Positions 7,082 to 14,368 of a DNA stretch of 16,566 bases are shown here, piece by piece. The notes beneath the pieces were generated by a model, which saw only the letters and a list, made by a program, of their open reading frames with translations, ran no database searches and was not told the origin of the DNA. The number at the start of each line of letters is the position of its first letter. The first letter of the stretch is position 1. Source of the stretch: an uncultured Clostridium sp. (GTDB lineage Bacteria; Bacillota; Clostridia; Lachnospirales; Lachnospiraceae); the NCBI GenBank assembly GCA_900540335.1, contig UQFC01000061.1, positions 1 through 16,566 of the forward strand, read 5' to 3'. A program made the translations under genes and the position numbers.

Positions 7082-7882
7082 TTATTTTCCGGATTTCTTC
7101 TCCGACTTTGCCCGGAACTGCTTTTCCGGACTCTTTCCGGATTCCTTCTCTGACTTTCCCCGGAACTGCTTTTCCGGGCTCTTTCCGGATTTCTTCTCCG
7201 ACTTTGCCCGGAACTGCTTTTCCGGTTTTTTTCCGGTTTTCTTCTCTGACTTTCCGCCGGACTGCTTTTCCGGGCTCTTTCCGGATTTCTTCTCCGACTT
7301 TCCCCGGAACTGCTTTTCCGGTTTTTTTCTTACGGAATATCCAAAAGTACCGATTTTTTCTCCCAGTTCAAAATAGGTTCCATGGGAGTAGGCTACCAGT
7401 CCCGCATCATTCAAATGAAAGGTTCCCTTTTCATCCATATACCGTCTGTCAACGGAAACTCCCACAACCTCTGCCAGAAACATATCGTGAGTCCCCAGAG
7501 GGATCACCCGGGTTACCCGGCACTCCAGACTCACCGGGCACTCTGCAATTCCCGGCGCCTCCACATGCTGAGACGGCTGCGGTGTCAGATGCAGCTCCTT
7601 AAATTTATCCATATCCCGTCCGGACCGGACGCCGCAGGTATCCATTGCCGCTGTCAAATCCCGGCTTACCAGGTTGATGACAAAGGAACCTGACTCCCTG
7701 ATAATATCATAAGAATACCGTTCCTTTCGAATCGATACAGATACCATAGCCGGATCTGAACAAACCGTTCCCGCCCAGGCCACGGTGATAATATTGGGCC
7801 GCTCTCCCGGTCTCTGGCAGCTCACCATAACTGCCGGAACCGGATACAGCATATTGCCCCCTCTCCAGTGCTCTTTTTCCAC
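7082..7882 (-). CDS. Flavin reductase family protein with lysine-rich repeat tail
   Basis: A 266-residue protein. Residues 1-185 are a complete FMN-binding flavin reductase-like (split barrel) domain: NMLYPVPAVMVSC, ITVAWAGTVCSDPAMVSVSIRK and the usual C-terminal GTFGYSVRKK. Such proteins bind FMN and are involved in NAD(P)H-dependent flavin reduction or other redox work in the cytoplasm; the partner is unknown. Residues 186-265 are five consecutive 16-residue repeats (K-S/K-P-E-K-Q-F-R-G/A-K-S-E-K-K-S-G) plus a last Lys, strongly basic and probably disordered. The start chosen is GTG at 7880-7882, because AAGGAGGA stands 6 bases upstream and the longer frame would overlap the pyrophosphatase gene. 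That spacing suggests co-transcription. Domain is confident; the tail's role is unknown. Confidence 0.85.
   Translation of the reverse strand: MEKEHWRGGNMLYPVPAVMVSCQRPGERPNIITVAWAGTVCSDPAMVSVSIRKERYSYDIIRESGSFVINLVSRDLTAAMDTCGVRSGRDMDKFKELHLTPQPSQHVEAPGIAECPVSLECRVTRVIPLGTHDMFLAEVVGVSVDRRYMDEKGTFHLNDAGLVAYSHGTYFELGEKIGTFGYSVRKKPEKQFRGKSEKKSGKSPEKQSGGKSEKKTGKKPEKQFRAKSEKKSGKSPEKQFRGKSEKESGKSPEKQFRAKSEKKSGK
7088..7327 (-). repeat. Five tandem 48-base repeats in the flavin reductase 3' end
   Basis: Units lie at 7280-7327, 7232-7279, 7184-7231, 7136-7183 and 7088-7135. All are exactly 48 bases, so the frame is kept. Each carries the TTTCCGG/CTTTTCCGG words on the plus strand, and copies differ at few positions. 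The second encoded unit (7232-7279) is the most divergent, with SG replacing FR. There are no spacers, which rules out a CRISPR array. An 11-base piece of the unit recurs past the stop codon at 7056-7066. Confidence 0.93.
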
Positions 7883-7888
7883 CAAAAG

Positions 7889-7896
7889 TCCTCCTT
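7889..7896 (-). promoter_or_regulatory. Ribosome binding site fixing the flavin reductase GTG start
   Basis: Minus-strand AAGGAGGA, six bases before the GTG at 7880-7882. Its strength and spacing decide against the in-frame ATG at 7931-7933, which has no such site and lies inside the pyrophosphatase gene. Confidence 0.75.
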
Positions 7897-7916
7897 CCCT
7901 GCTGCCGCCCTGATGC

Positions 7917-9590
7917 TTATTCCTCACACGCAATCATAATAGCCGGAATCAGCTGCTTCTTTCTGGATACAACACCTGGCAGCTCTACTGTGCCGCTGGC
8001 TGAATCTCTGGCCTCCTCGGTATTTTCCTCCAGATGGAAGGCATTGGTCAGCATAGACAGGGCTCCTGCGCCTTCATAAAGCAGGATCGTAGACTCATTC
8101 AGAATATTGGTCAGCATAAAGAACATCATGTCTACGCCATGCTCCCTGTGAGCCTTTTTCAGATACGGCAGAAGACGTTCCTTCAGGCTTTCCAGCTCAT
8201 CTGCATTCAGAGAACTGATCTGGCCTACTCCAAAGGATACCTTGCCGGAATTAAAACGCTTAAAGTCCTGATAGAAAATCTCGTCATCTGTTTTTGACTT
8301 CAGATTGCTGCCTGCAGAGAACATTTCTCTGGCATACTGATTAATATCAATTCCCGCCTCTCCGGCCAGAGCAAGAGCCGCCATTTTGTCAATCTCCGTA
8401 CAGGTAGGAGAACGGAACAGCAACGTATCTGAAATAATTGCGCTGCACAGAAGTCCCGCAATTTTTTTATCCATGTGGACACTGCTTTCATTATACATCT
8501 GGTACACAATGGTTGCCGTACAGCCCAGGGGCTGATTGCGGAAAAATACCGGTGCAATGGTTTCCACGGTTCCCAGCTTATGATGGTCAATAATCTCCAG
8601 AATCTCTGCATTTTCGATTCCGTCAACCGCCTGATTTTTCTCATTGTGATCCACCAGAACAAGCTGCTTTCCTCTTGCGCCCAGGAGATTCCGGCGGGAA
8701 ATCATACCCCTGTACTTTCCGTCCATATCGAGAATCGGGAAATCACGATGGCGTTTGCTTGCCATAACGTCCTTGATATCATCGATGAAATCTCCGTCTT
8801 CAAAGGTAATCAGATTCTCTGTTTTCATAAAATAGCTGATAGGCATACTCTGGTTGATCAGACGGGCTGCCGTATAAGTGTCATAAGGTGTGGTAATCAC
8901 CGTACAGCCCCGCTCCTGAGCCAGCTTCCGGATGGTCATGGACACTGCTGCGCCTTCGCAGACAATAATACAGTCTGCCCCCATCTCAATGGCGCAAAGC
9001 TGGGATTCATACCGGTTTCCCAGAATCACCAGATCATGAGGCGCAATATAATATTCCATTAAATCAGGATTGGCTGCTGCAATCAGAACCTTTCCCTGAT
9101 CAAAATAGGCGTTTTCATCTCCAATGACAAGATGGCCCTCCAGGGTTTCGATAATATTGCTGTACTGGGTCTTTGCCTTGGATAAAATACTGCTGTCCAG
9201 CACATTCATGTAGGATTTTGTAATATCACCGACTGTAATCAGGCCCTCGAGAACATTATTGCTGTTTACTGCAGGAAGAGTTACAACATTAGCATCCTGC
9301 ATCAGATTCCATGCCTTTTTCAGAGAAATATTCCGATCCACACCTGCAGTTTCCCGGATTTCAATATCCCGGACCTGGGTTTTTACATTGCTCACCAGCT
9401 CAGGGGCCTCCACCCCGAAATAATTCAGAACAAACTGAGTCTCTTCGTTGATATGTCCTGCTCTGCATGGCACATATTCTTTTCCGGTAATAGAAGTCTT
9501 CAGGTTTGCATAGCAGATAGCAGAACAGATAGAATCCGTATCTGGATTTTTATGTCCGATTACAATGGTTTTCCTTTTTTCTACCGGCAT
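7917..9590 (-). CDS. Manganese-dependent inorganic pyrophosphatase with CBS and DRTGG domains
   Basis: A 557-residue family II pyrophosphatase that hydrolyses pyrophosphate to phosphate in the cytoplasm. The DHH core shows I-G-H13-K-N-P-D17-T-D19, VDH (314-315), IIDHHK (333-338) and ISDT with D388. The C-terminal DHHA2 domain ends with SRKKQ (542-546), the substrate-gripping motif. Inserted after residue about 68 are a CBS domain (about 68-128), a DRTGG-like domain (about 130-250) and a second CBS domain (about 251-305). In known CBS-pyrophosphatases this insert binds adenine nucleotides: AMP and ADP inhibit, ATP or diadenosine polyphosphates activate. The ATG at 9588-9590 is chosen because GGAGGTG lies five bases upstream; a six-residue longer frame is possible. 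The flavin reductase gene follows after 34 bases. Confidence 0.95.
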   Translation of the reverse strand: MPVEKRKTIVIGHKNPDTDSICSAICYANLKTSITGKEYVPCRAGHINEETQFVLNYFGVEAPELVSNVKTQVRDIEIRETAGVDRNISLKKAWNLMQDANVVTLPAVNSNNVLEGLITVGDITKSYMNVLDSSILSKAKTQYSNIIETLEGHLVIGDENAYFDQGKVLIAAANPDLMEYYIAPHDLVILGNRYESQLCAIEMGADCIIVCEGAAVSMTIRKLAQERGCTVITTPYDTYTAARLINQSMPISYFMKTENLITFEDGDFIDDIKDVMASKRHRDFPILDMDGKYRGMISRRNLLGARGKQLVLVDHNEKNQAVDGIENAEILEIIDHHKLGTVETIAPVFFRNQPLGCTATIVYQMYNESSVHMDKKIAGLLCSAIISDTLLFRSPTCTEIDKMAALALAGEAGIDINQYAREMFSAGSNLKSKTDDEIFYQDFKRFNSGKVSFGVGQISSLNADELESLKERLLPYLKKAHREHGVDMMFFMLTNILNESTILLYEGAGALSMLTNAFHLEENTEEARDSASGTVELPGVVSRKKQLIPAIMIACEE

Positions 9591-9626
9591 TTTTTCACCT
9601 CCGCACATTCAATGGGAACACGGTAT

Positions 9627-9744
9627 TTCATAATCTGTTTACAATGTGTTCATAATTTATTCATATATTTTTTTTATACTAAATTCATAGAAAATCAAGG
9701 TTGTAACTTGATTTCATAGTCAAATTGCACATAGATTTTTCATA
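9627..9744 (-). repeat. Six TTCATA (minus strand TATGAA) motifs upstream of the pyrophosphatase gene
   Basis: TTCATA occurs at 9627, 9649, 9660, 9684, 9713 and 9739, always in the same orientation. Three copies extend to TTCATAAT (9627, 9649, 9739). The first two are 22 bases apart and the third follows after 11, i.e. whole helical turns. This is the promoter region of the pyrophosphatase gene, although I cannot assign clear -35/-10 boxes there. Confidence 0.5.
9692..9714. promoter_or_regulatory. Inverted repeat AAATCAAG / CTTGATTT upstream of the pyrophosphatase gene
   Basis: Perfect 8-base arms (9692-9699 and 9707-9714) around GTTGTAA, about 100 bases before the pyrophosphatase ATG. It lacks a T-run and is AT-rich, so a protein-binding site is more likely than a terminator. 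The cognate regulator is not known. Confidence 0.35.
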
Positions 9745-9748
9745 ATTG

Positions 9749-9775
9749 CCCCGGCTGGACGAAAGTCCACCGGGG
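9749..9775 (-). terminator. GC-rich hairpin after the glucokinase gene
   Basis: CCCCGG (9749-9754) pairs with CCGGGG (9770-9775) and TGGAC (9756-9760) with GTCCA (9765-9769), with one bulged base and a four-base loop: 11 bp in all. It starts 29 bases after the glucokinase stop codon, the right place for a terminator. The minus-strand bases after it (CAATTATG) contain no T-run, so intrinsic termination would be weak. Read on the plus strand the loop is GAAA, a stable GNRA tetraloop. Confidence 0.45.
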
Positions 9776-9804
9776 TCTCCTCATTTTATTCTTCCGTTCG
9801 TTTT

Positions 9805-10749
9805 TTATCCCAGAACCAGTCTCGCTGCGCCATAAATACCTGCGTCATTGCCAAGCTTTGCAAGGCCGATCACTGCTTTATTTTCGGAAATCGGAGTGTA
9901 ATAATTATAATATTTTGTAATTACATCAATCAGGAACTGTCCTGCCTTGGAAACTCCTCCGCCGATTACAAACATCTGGGGATCCACGGTCATTGCCAGC
10001 TGGGCCAGAGTCATTCCCAGATAACGGCCCACCGTTTCCACAACCTCCAGGGCCATCTTATCGCCCTTCTTTGCCTCATCCAGAACATCCTTCGCTGTTA
10101 CTGCATCACCAAAAGCTCTCATAGAGGACGGCTCGTCGCTGGCTGCCATTTTTCTTCTTGCCTCTCTGGCAATTCCCGTAGCACTTCCGATCTGCTCCAC
10201 GCAGCCGATACCGCCGCAGTTGCATTTCTCCGTTTCTTCATCCCGGATATGGATATGTCCAATCTCTCCGCCCAGGCCATGCTTGCCTGCTACGATCTTT
10301 TCATCAATAATGACACCGCCGCCGACACCGGTTCCCAGAGTAACCATAATGATATCTGTAAAGCCCATGCCGCCGCCCTGCCACATTTCACCAAGGGCTG
10401 CTACATTGGCATCATTTCCGCTTTTAACCAGAATCCCGTCTAAAAAGCTGCTCAACTGGCTCTGAGGATTCACATTGTGCCATCCCAGATTCACACAGCG
10501 CTCAACCTGTCCGTCAGGCAGTACCGGTCCGGGAACTCCAAGACCTACGCCAACCACCTGCTCCAGATGAATCTGACGCTCTCTCAGCACCTCACGAACA
10601 GCCACGGACACATCTTCCAGTATGTATTTTCCGCTGTCTTCCTTTCTGGTGGGAATCTCCCACTTAAATATCAGCTTTCCATCAGTCTGGAACAGGCCCA
10701 GCTTTACAGTCGTTCCTCCAACATCCACACCAACACAATATTTTTCCAT
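9805..10749 (-). CDS. glcK: ROK family glucokinase
   Basis: A 314-residue ROK (repressor, ORF, kinase) sugar kinase without an N-terminal DNA-binding domain, so an enzyme rather than a repressor. It shows the ATP phosphate loop D9-V-G-G-T-T14, catalytic G111-N-D113, T137-LGTGVGGG and the ROK zinc site: H165 in GGEIGH and C176-N-C178-GGIG-C183-VE. Length and motifs match clostridial and bacillary glucokinases, which phosphorylate intracellular glucose to glucose 6-phosphate with ATP. It has its own promoter (10785-10813) and an AGGAGAGG ribosome site at 10754-10761, and is preceded by the transketolase terminator, so it seems to be transcribed alone. Glucose is the probable substrate, but ROK kinases for N-acetylmannosamine or fructose look similar. 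Confidence 0.9.
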   Translation of the reverse strand: MEKYCVGVDVGGTTVKLGLFQTDGKLIFKWEIPTRKEDSGKYILEDVSVAVREVLRERQIHLEQVVGVGLGVPGPVLPDGQVERCVNLGWHNVNPQSQLSSFLDGILVKSGNDANVAALGEMWQGGGMGFTDIIMVTLGTGVGGGVIIDEKIVAGKHGLGGEIGHIHIRDEETEKCNCGGIGCVEQIGSATGIAREARRKMAASDEPSSMRAFGDAVTAKDVLDEAKKGDKMALEVVETVGRYLGMTLAQLAMTVDPQMFVIGGGVSKAGQFLIDVITKYYNYYTPISENKAVIGLAKLGNDAGIYGAARLVLG

Positions 10750-10784
10750 AGTACCTCTCCTTTTTGGCTACTGATTTTATATGT

Positions 10785-10813
10785 AGTATAAAAGAAAGAA
10801 TCGTTGATTGCAA
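10785..10813 (-). promoter_or_regulatory. Sigma-A-type promoter of the glucokinase gene
   Basis: Minus-strand TTGCAA (10808-10813), 17 bases, TATACT (10785-10790). The -35 box lies directly next to the T-run of the transketolase terminator, so the two transcription units are packed end to end. Confidence 0.65.
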
Positions 10814-10815
10814 GT

Positions 10816-10845
10816 AAAAAAGAACCCGGCCCTCTACAGGGCCGG
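10816..10845 (-). terminator. Rho-independent terminator of transketolase
   Basis: Minus-strand CCGGCCC (10839-10845) pairs with GGGCCGG (10826-10832) around TGTAGA and is followed by TTCTTTTTT. It begins about 20 bases after the stop codon. This is the cleanest intrinsic terminator in the window. Confidence 0.92.
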
Positions 10846-10864
10846 ACTCTCATCCACGTTCTAT

Positions 10865-12856
10865 TTAGAATAAGCCTCTTGCAGCCTCAGCCACATGCTC
10901 TGCTGTAAATCCAAAATGACGGAACAGCTCTCCTGCCGGCGCACTTGCTCCGAAGCTGCTCATGGTTACTGTCACTCCGTCAAGGCCGGTATACCGATCC
11001 CATCCAAAGCCACCCAGAGCCTCTACTGCCACACGGCGGCGTACTTCCTTCGGCAGAACAGACTCGCGGTATTCTGCGCTCTGCTCCTCAAAAATATCCA
11101 TAGACGGCATGGAAACCACGCGTACCTTCCGTCCCTCTGCAGTCAGCATCTCTTTTGCCTTTACTGCCAGATCTACCTCTGAACCGGAAGCAATCAGGAT
11201 CACCTCCGGAGTTCCCTCACAGTCATCAATAACATAACCGCCCTTTAAGGCATCTCTGCTGCTTCCTGCTACCGGATTCAAATTCTGTCTGGACAGAACC
11301 AGTGCCGTAGGTGTCTCCTTGGATGCCAAAGCGCTGTACCATGCTGCAGCTGTCTCCACAGCATCACAGGGACGAATCACATGGAAATTAGGCATTGCAC
11401 GGAACATAGCCAGCTGCTCAATCGGCTCATGGGTCGGTCCATCCTCACCTACACCGATACTGTCATGAGTAAATACAAAGGTCAGCGGCAGCTTCATCAG
11501 TGCAGAAAGACGAGCCATGGGCTTTACATAATCACTGAATACAAAGAAGGTTGCCACATAGCTGCGCAGGCCGCCGTGAAGCATCATACCGTTTCCGATT
11601 GCTGTCATAGCCAGCTCACGAACACCGAAATGCAGGTTGCGTCCGCTTCTGTCTTCTTTGGAAAAATCTCCGGCTCCGGTCATGGTTGTCTTGTTGGAGG
11701 GGCCGAGATCTGCAGAACCGCCCATCAGGTTGGGCATCATATCCTTCAGTCTGTTAATAATCTTTCCGGACAGACTTCTGGTAGCCTCTGCCTTTTCACC
11801 TGCTGCCCAGAAGCTCTCATCCTCCCACAGCTTCTTCAGCACATCATCTGCTCCGCCGAAGTACTGGTTCCACAGAGCCTCCATCTCCGGATACTCTTCA
11901 CAGTAAGCGGCAAACATTACCTTCCATGCTGCTTCATTTTCAGCCAGACGCTCTGCAGCCTGATTGAAATGATCATATACCTCCTGCGGTACAAAGAACG
12001 GCTCCTGGGACGGCCACTGCAGAGTTTCTCTCAATGCAGCCACATTTTCCACTCCCAGAGGCTCTCCGTGAGCGCTGGCCTTACCCTGCTTTGCCGGGCA
12101 GCCGTATCCGATCTCAGTGCGGATTGTAATGAAGGAAGGACGCTCTGTATCAGCCTTTGCCTCTTCAATCGCGCGGCCGATAGCCTCCAGGTCATTGCCG
12201 TCTTCTACCAGAAGAGTCTGGAAGCCAAATGCCTCCATACGCTTTGCAACGTCCTCACGGAAAGCCAGATCCGTATCTCCCTCAATGGAAATCCTGTTGG
12301 AATCGTATAAAACGATCAGCTTGTCCAGACCCAGAGTGCCTGCCAGAGAAAATGCCTCGGAAGAAATACCTTCCATCATACATCCATCTCCGCCCAGGGC
12401 ATAGATATAATGATCTACTACCGGATAGTTCTCCTTGTTAAATACAGAAGCCAGGTGAGCCTGAGCAATCGCCATACCTACAGCCATACCCATACCTGCG
12501 CCTAAAGGACCTGTTGTTGCCTCTACGCCCACGGTATGACCATACTCCGGATGTCCCGGAGTCAGAGAATCCAGCTGACGGAAACGGGTCAGCTCCTCCT
12601 TGGACAGATTGCCATAGCCAAACAGATGAAGCAGAGAATATAAAAGCATGGAGCCATGGCCGCCGGACAGTACAAAACGGTCACGGTTTTCCCATGTGGG
12701 ATCTGCCGGATTGTGGTTCATATGATTCATCCAAAGCTCATATGCCATCGGCGCACAGCCGAGCGGCAGCCCCGGATGTCCGGAGTTGGCTTTCTGAATT
12801 GCATCCGCTGAAAGAACACGGATGGCATTAACGGACAAGTTGTCGATCGTAGTCAT
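10865..12856 (-). CDS. tkt: Transketolase
   Basis: A full-length 663-residue transketolase, a thiamine diphosphate and metal dependent enzyme that moves two-carbon units between sugar phosphates in the non-oxidative pentose phosphate pathway. Visible features include ANSGHPG (23-29), SGGHGS (64-69), the cofactor motif G156-D-G158 through N187, LHFGVRELAM with the catalytic Glu that activates the cofactor, and DSIGVGEDGPTHEPIEQL in the pyrimidine domain. The C-terminal domain is complete, ending VAEAARGLF. AGGAGGT lies 7 bases before the ATG. It sits 73 bases after the DUF5711 gene and ends in a strong terminator. In anaerobes without a full oxidative branch it would supply ribose and erythrose phosphates. 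No anomalies seen. Confidence 0.97.
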   Translation of the reverse strand: MTTIDNLSVNAIRVLSADAIQKANSGHPGLPLGCAPMAYELWMNHMNHNPADPTWENRDRFVLSGGHGSMLLYSLLHLFGYGNLSKEELTRFRQLDSLTPGHPEYGHTVGVEATTGPLGAGMGMAVGMAIAQAHLASVFNKENYPVVDHYIYALGGDGCMMEGISSEAFSLAGTLGLDKLIVLYDSNRISIEGDTDLAFREDVAKRMEAFGFQTLLVEDGNDLEAIGRAIEEAKADTERPSFITIRTEIGYGCPAKQGKASAHGEPLGVENVAALRETLQWPSQEPFFVPQEVYDHFNQAAERLAENEAAWKVMFAAYCEEYPEMEALWNQYFGGADDVLKKLWEDESFWAAGEKAEATRSLSGKIINRLKDMMPNLMGGSADLGPSNKTTMTGAGDFSKEDRSGRNLHFGVRELAMTAIGNGMMLHGGLRSYVATFFVFSDYVKPMARLSALMKLPLTFVFTHDSIGVGEDGPTHEPIEQLAMFRAMPNFHVIRPCDAVETAAAWYSALASKETPTALVLSRQNLNPVAGSSRDALKGGYVIDDCEGTPEVILIASGSEVDLAVKAKEMLTAEGRKVRVVSMPSMDIFEEQSAEYRESVLPKEVRRRVAVEALGGFGWDRYTGLDGVTVTMSSFGASAPAGELFRHFGFTAEHVAEAARGLF

Positions 12857-12891
12857 TGGTAGAACCTCCTGTAATATGGTTTGTCATGTAA

Positions 12892-12897
12892 ATTATA
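12892..12897 (-). promoter_or_regulatory. Possible -10 box for transketolase
   Basis: Perfect TATAAT on the minus strand 35 bases before the ATG. No convincing -35 hexamer is found at 16-18 bases, and there is no TGN extension, so this may be a weak or activator-dependent promoter, or chance. Confidence 0.3.
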
Positions 12898-12929
12898 TGT
12901 TATCGTTTCTGAAATTCTGTTGCCTGATA

Positions 12930-14267
12930 TTATCTCAGCTTAATTTCCCGCATTTGCTGAGGACCTGTCACAATCAGCGTATCCGGCATCCGCCCTTTTC
13001 GGATTTTGGAAACCGCGAAATCAAAAGTAGCATACAGCTTTTCTACGCCTGCAGTATTAAAGATTCTGCACGATTCCTCATTATACAAAATAATCAGATC
13101 TCCGTCAATATCCGCATGGGTATATTCATAGTTAAATTCCCGTGTAAATACTGGTGTTCCGTCTTTTTCATATACCATAAGACGCCGCGAATACTCTCCT
13201 GTTGTATTCTGCACAATAACAGCTGCATACTGTTCGGAACAGAATACACTCTGGATTTCTTCTTCTATCATAACCTGTGTTACCAGCTCCGGAGACGCCA
13301 GGTTTCTGGAAGTAAAAAAGCTCAGTCCGTTTCCGGAAAATGCGCAGGAATAAGGCGCTTCCATATAGGTCACCTCAGGAACCATAGTCCCTGAAAAAAT
13401 ATCGTCAAATCCGCCGACCAGACGGTTCGGAACGCTTTTTCCCACTTCAGAGAAATCGTAAAATACCACTCTGGACCGCAGCTCCCCGCTTTCAATATAA
13501 GCGTATGAGCACATCAGCTGGGTTCCGTCCTGGGAAAGAGAAATATCCAGAGGATACCCGTCTCCGCCCATCACTGTTTTCACCGTAACCTCCAGCTGGG
13601 TTCCGTCCTTGCGGAAAAAAACAATATAACTGGACGTACTGTCCTCCAGAACCGCCGCCGTAACTCCTGTGGCAGATATGGCGACTCTGGTAATCGGAAG
13701 AACTGTGGAAGCCTGTCCGACCCGTCCGTTCTCCCCGCAGATATAAATGCTGTTTCCCTGACGGTCTGCAATGGCCGCATAAGAACCATTCACTGCCGCT
13801 ATGGGATTTTTCATCTCAAAGCTTTCTGTCCAGACGTTTTTCCCTTTGGCATCTATATAAGAAGCTCCGTCCTTGGTATACTTCAGGACATTGGAACCAA
13901 AGCTCTCATAACCCACCAGGCTTCCCTGATTTAAATCTGCCTGCCATACTGTCTCGTAGCTGGTATAGCTGTAATTTCTCTGGTAGTAAAACCAGCCGCC
14001 GACTGCTCCTCCCAGAAGAAGCACCACAGCTGCCGCTGTCAGCAGTCTTCGGCCTCTGGCCTTCTTCAGAGCTCTGCGGGCCGCCTCTTCTCCATCCTCC
14101 TCATAAGACGCGGGACGGTTCTGCTGCCGCTGGCGTCCCGGCGGCTCCGGATAGCTGCCCTGTCCGCCCGGGCTTTTATTCTCATCTGACCAGGCGGGAT
14201 TCGTCACTACCCTCTGGCGCAGCCGCTGCTTTTTGTTTTCCCGGCTCATCGAGTTAAAATCACTCAT
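12930..14267 (-). CDS. DUF5711-like membrane-anchored beta-propeller protein
   Basis: A 445-residue protein of unknown function resembling the DUF5711 family, common in Lachnospiraceae. Residues 1-74 are a charged, Gln/Arg/Pro-rich cytoplasmic part. One membrane helix follows at about 75-95 (LLTAAAVVLLLGGAVGGWFYY). The remaining 350 residues would be outside the membrane. They consist of repeated short beta-strand blocks such as SYAAIADRQGNSIYICGENG, GVTAAVLEDSTSSYIVFFRKDG and QYAAVIVQNTTGEYSRRLMVYEKDG, typical of a WD40/PQQ-like propeller. The orientation (basic residues before the helix) supports N-inside. It follows the LysM gene by 101 bases and has its own promoter with a palindrome over the -10 box, so it is likely regulated. 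I infer a role at the cell envelope; no catalytic motif is seen. Confidence 0.75.
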   Translation of the reverse strand: MSDFNSMSRENKKQRLRQRVVTNPAWSDENKSPGGQGSYPEPPGRQRQQNRPASYEEDGEEAARRALKKARGRRLLTAAAVVLLLGGAVGGWFYYQRNYSYTSYETVWQADLNQGSLVGYESFGSNVLKYTKDGASYIDAKGKNVWTESFEMKNPIAAVNGSYAAIADRQGNSIYICGENGRVGQASTVLPITRVAISATGVTAAVLEDSTSSYIVFFRKDGTQLEVTVKTVMGGDGYPLDISLSQDGTQLMCSYAYIESGELRSRVVFYDFSEVGKSVPNRLVGGFDDIFSGTMVPEVTYMEAPYSCAFSGNGLSFFTSRNLASPELVTQVMIEEEIQSVFCSEQYAAVIVQNTTGEYSRRLMVYEKDGTPVFTREFNYEYTHADIDGDLIILYNEESCRIFNTAGVEKLYATFDFAVSKIRKGRMPDTLIVTGPQQMREIKLR

Positions 14268-14293
14268 TCTTTTCTTTCTCCTGAAAAATGAAC

Positions 14294-14310
14294 ATACTTA
14301 AATTAAGTAT
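14294..14310. promoter_or_regulatory. Perfect 17-base palindrome at the DUF5711 gene start site
   Basis: ATACTTAAATTAAGTAT has 8-base arms around one A. It overlaps five bases of the -10 box and covers the expected transcription start, a standard place for a repressor operator. No regulator gene is adjacent, so the binder would act from elsewhere. Role inferred from symmetry and position. Confidence 0.5.
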
Positions 14311-14334
14311 ACCTCATTTTAAAGTGCGGGTAAA
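14306..14334 (-). promoter_or_regulatory. Sigma-A-type promoter of the DUF5711 gene
   Basis: Minus-strand TTTACC (14329-14334), 17 bases, TATACT (14306-14311). It would give a leader of about 30 bases, with AGGAGA at 14277-14282 as the ribosome site nine bases before the ATG. Confidence 0.65.
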
Positions 14335-14368
14335 GAAGTTTTACCGCCTGCAGGCATAATTACATCTT

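Noticed and set aside
7088..7327. CRISPR-like array
   Set aside because: Units are contiguous with no unique spacers, lie inside a reading frame, and no cas genes are present.
6936..7602. Plus-strand repetitive reading frames rich in Phe/Pro opposite the flavin reductase
   Set aside because: They arise because the 48-base repeat keeps every frame open; the minus strand carries the recognisable domain.
7883..7933. Longer flavin reductase start at 7933
   Set aside because: No ribosome site, and it overlaps the pyrophosphatase gene; the GTG at 7882 has AAGGAGGA at ideal spacing.
9591..9720. Clear sigma-A promoter for pyrophosphatase
   Set aside because: Several AT-rich hexamers exist, but none pairs a -35 and -10 at 16-18 bases; left unassigned.
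11381..12310. Long plus-strand open frame (309 codons) opposite transketolase
   Set aside because: No family resemblance and odd composition; it is the shadow of a highly conserved gene.
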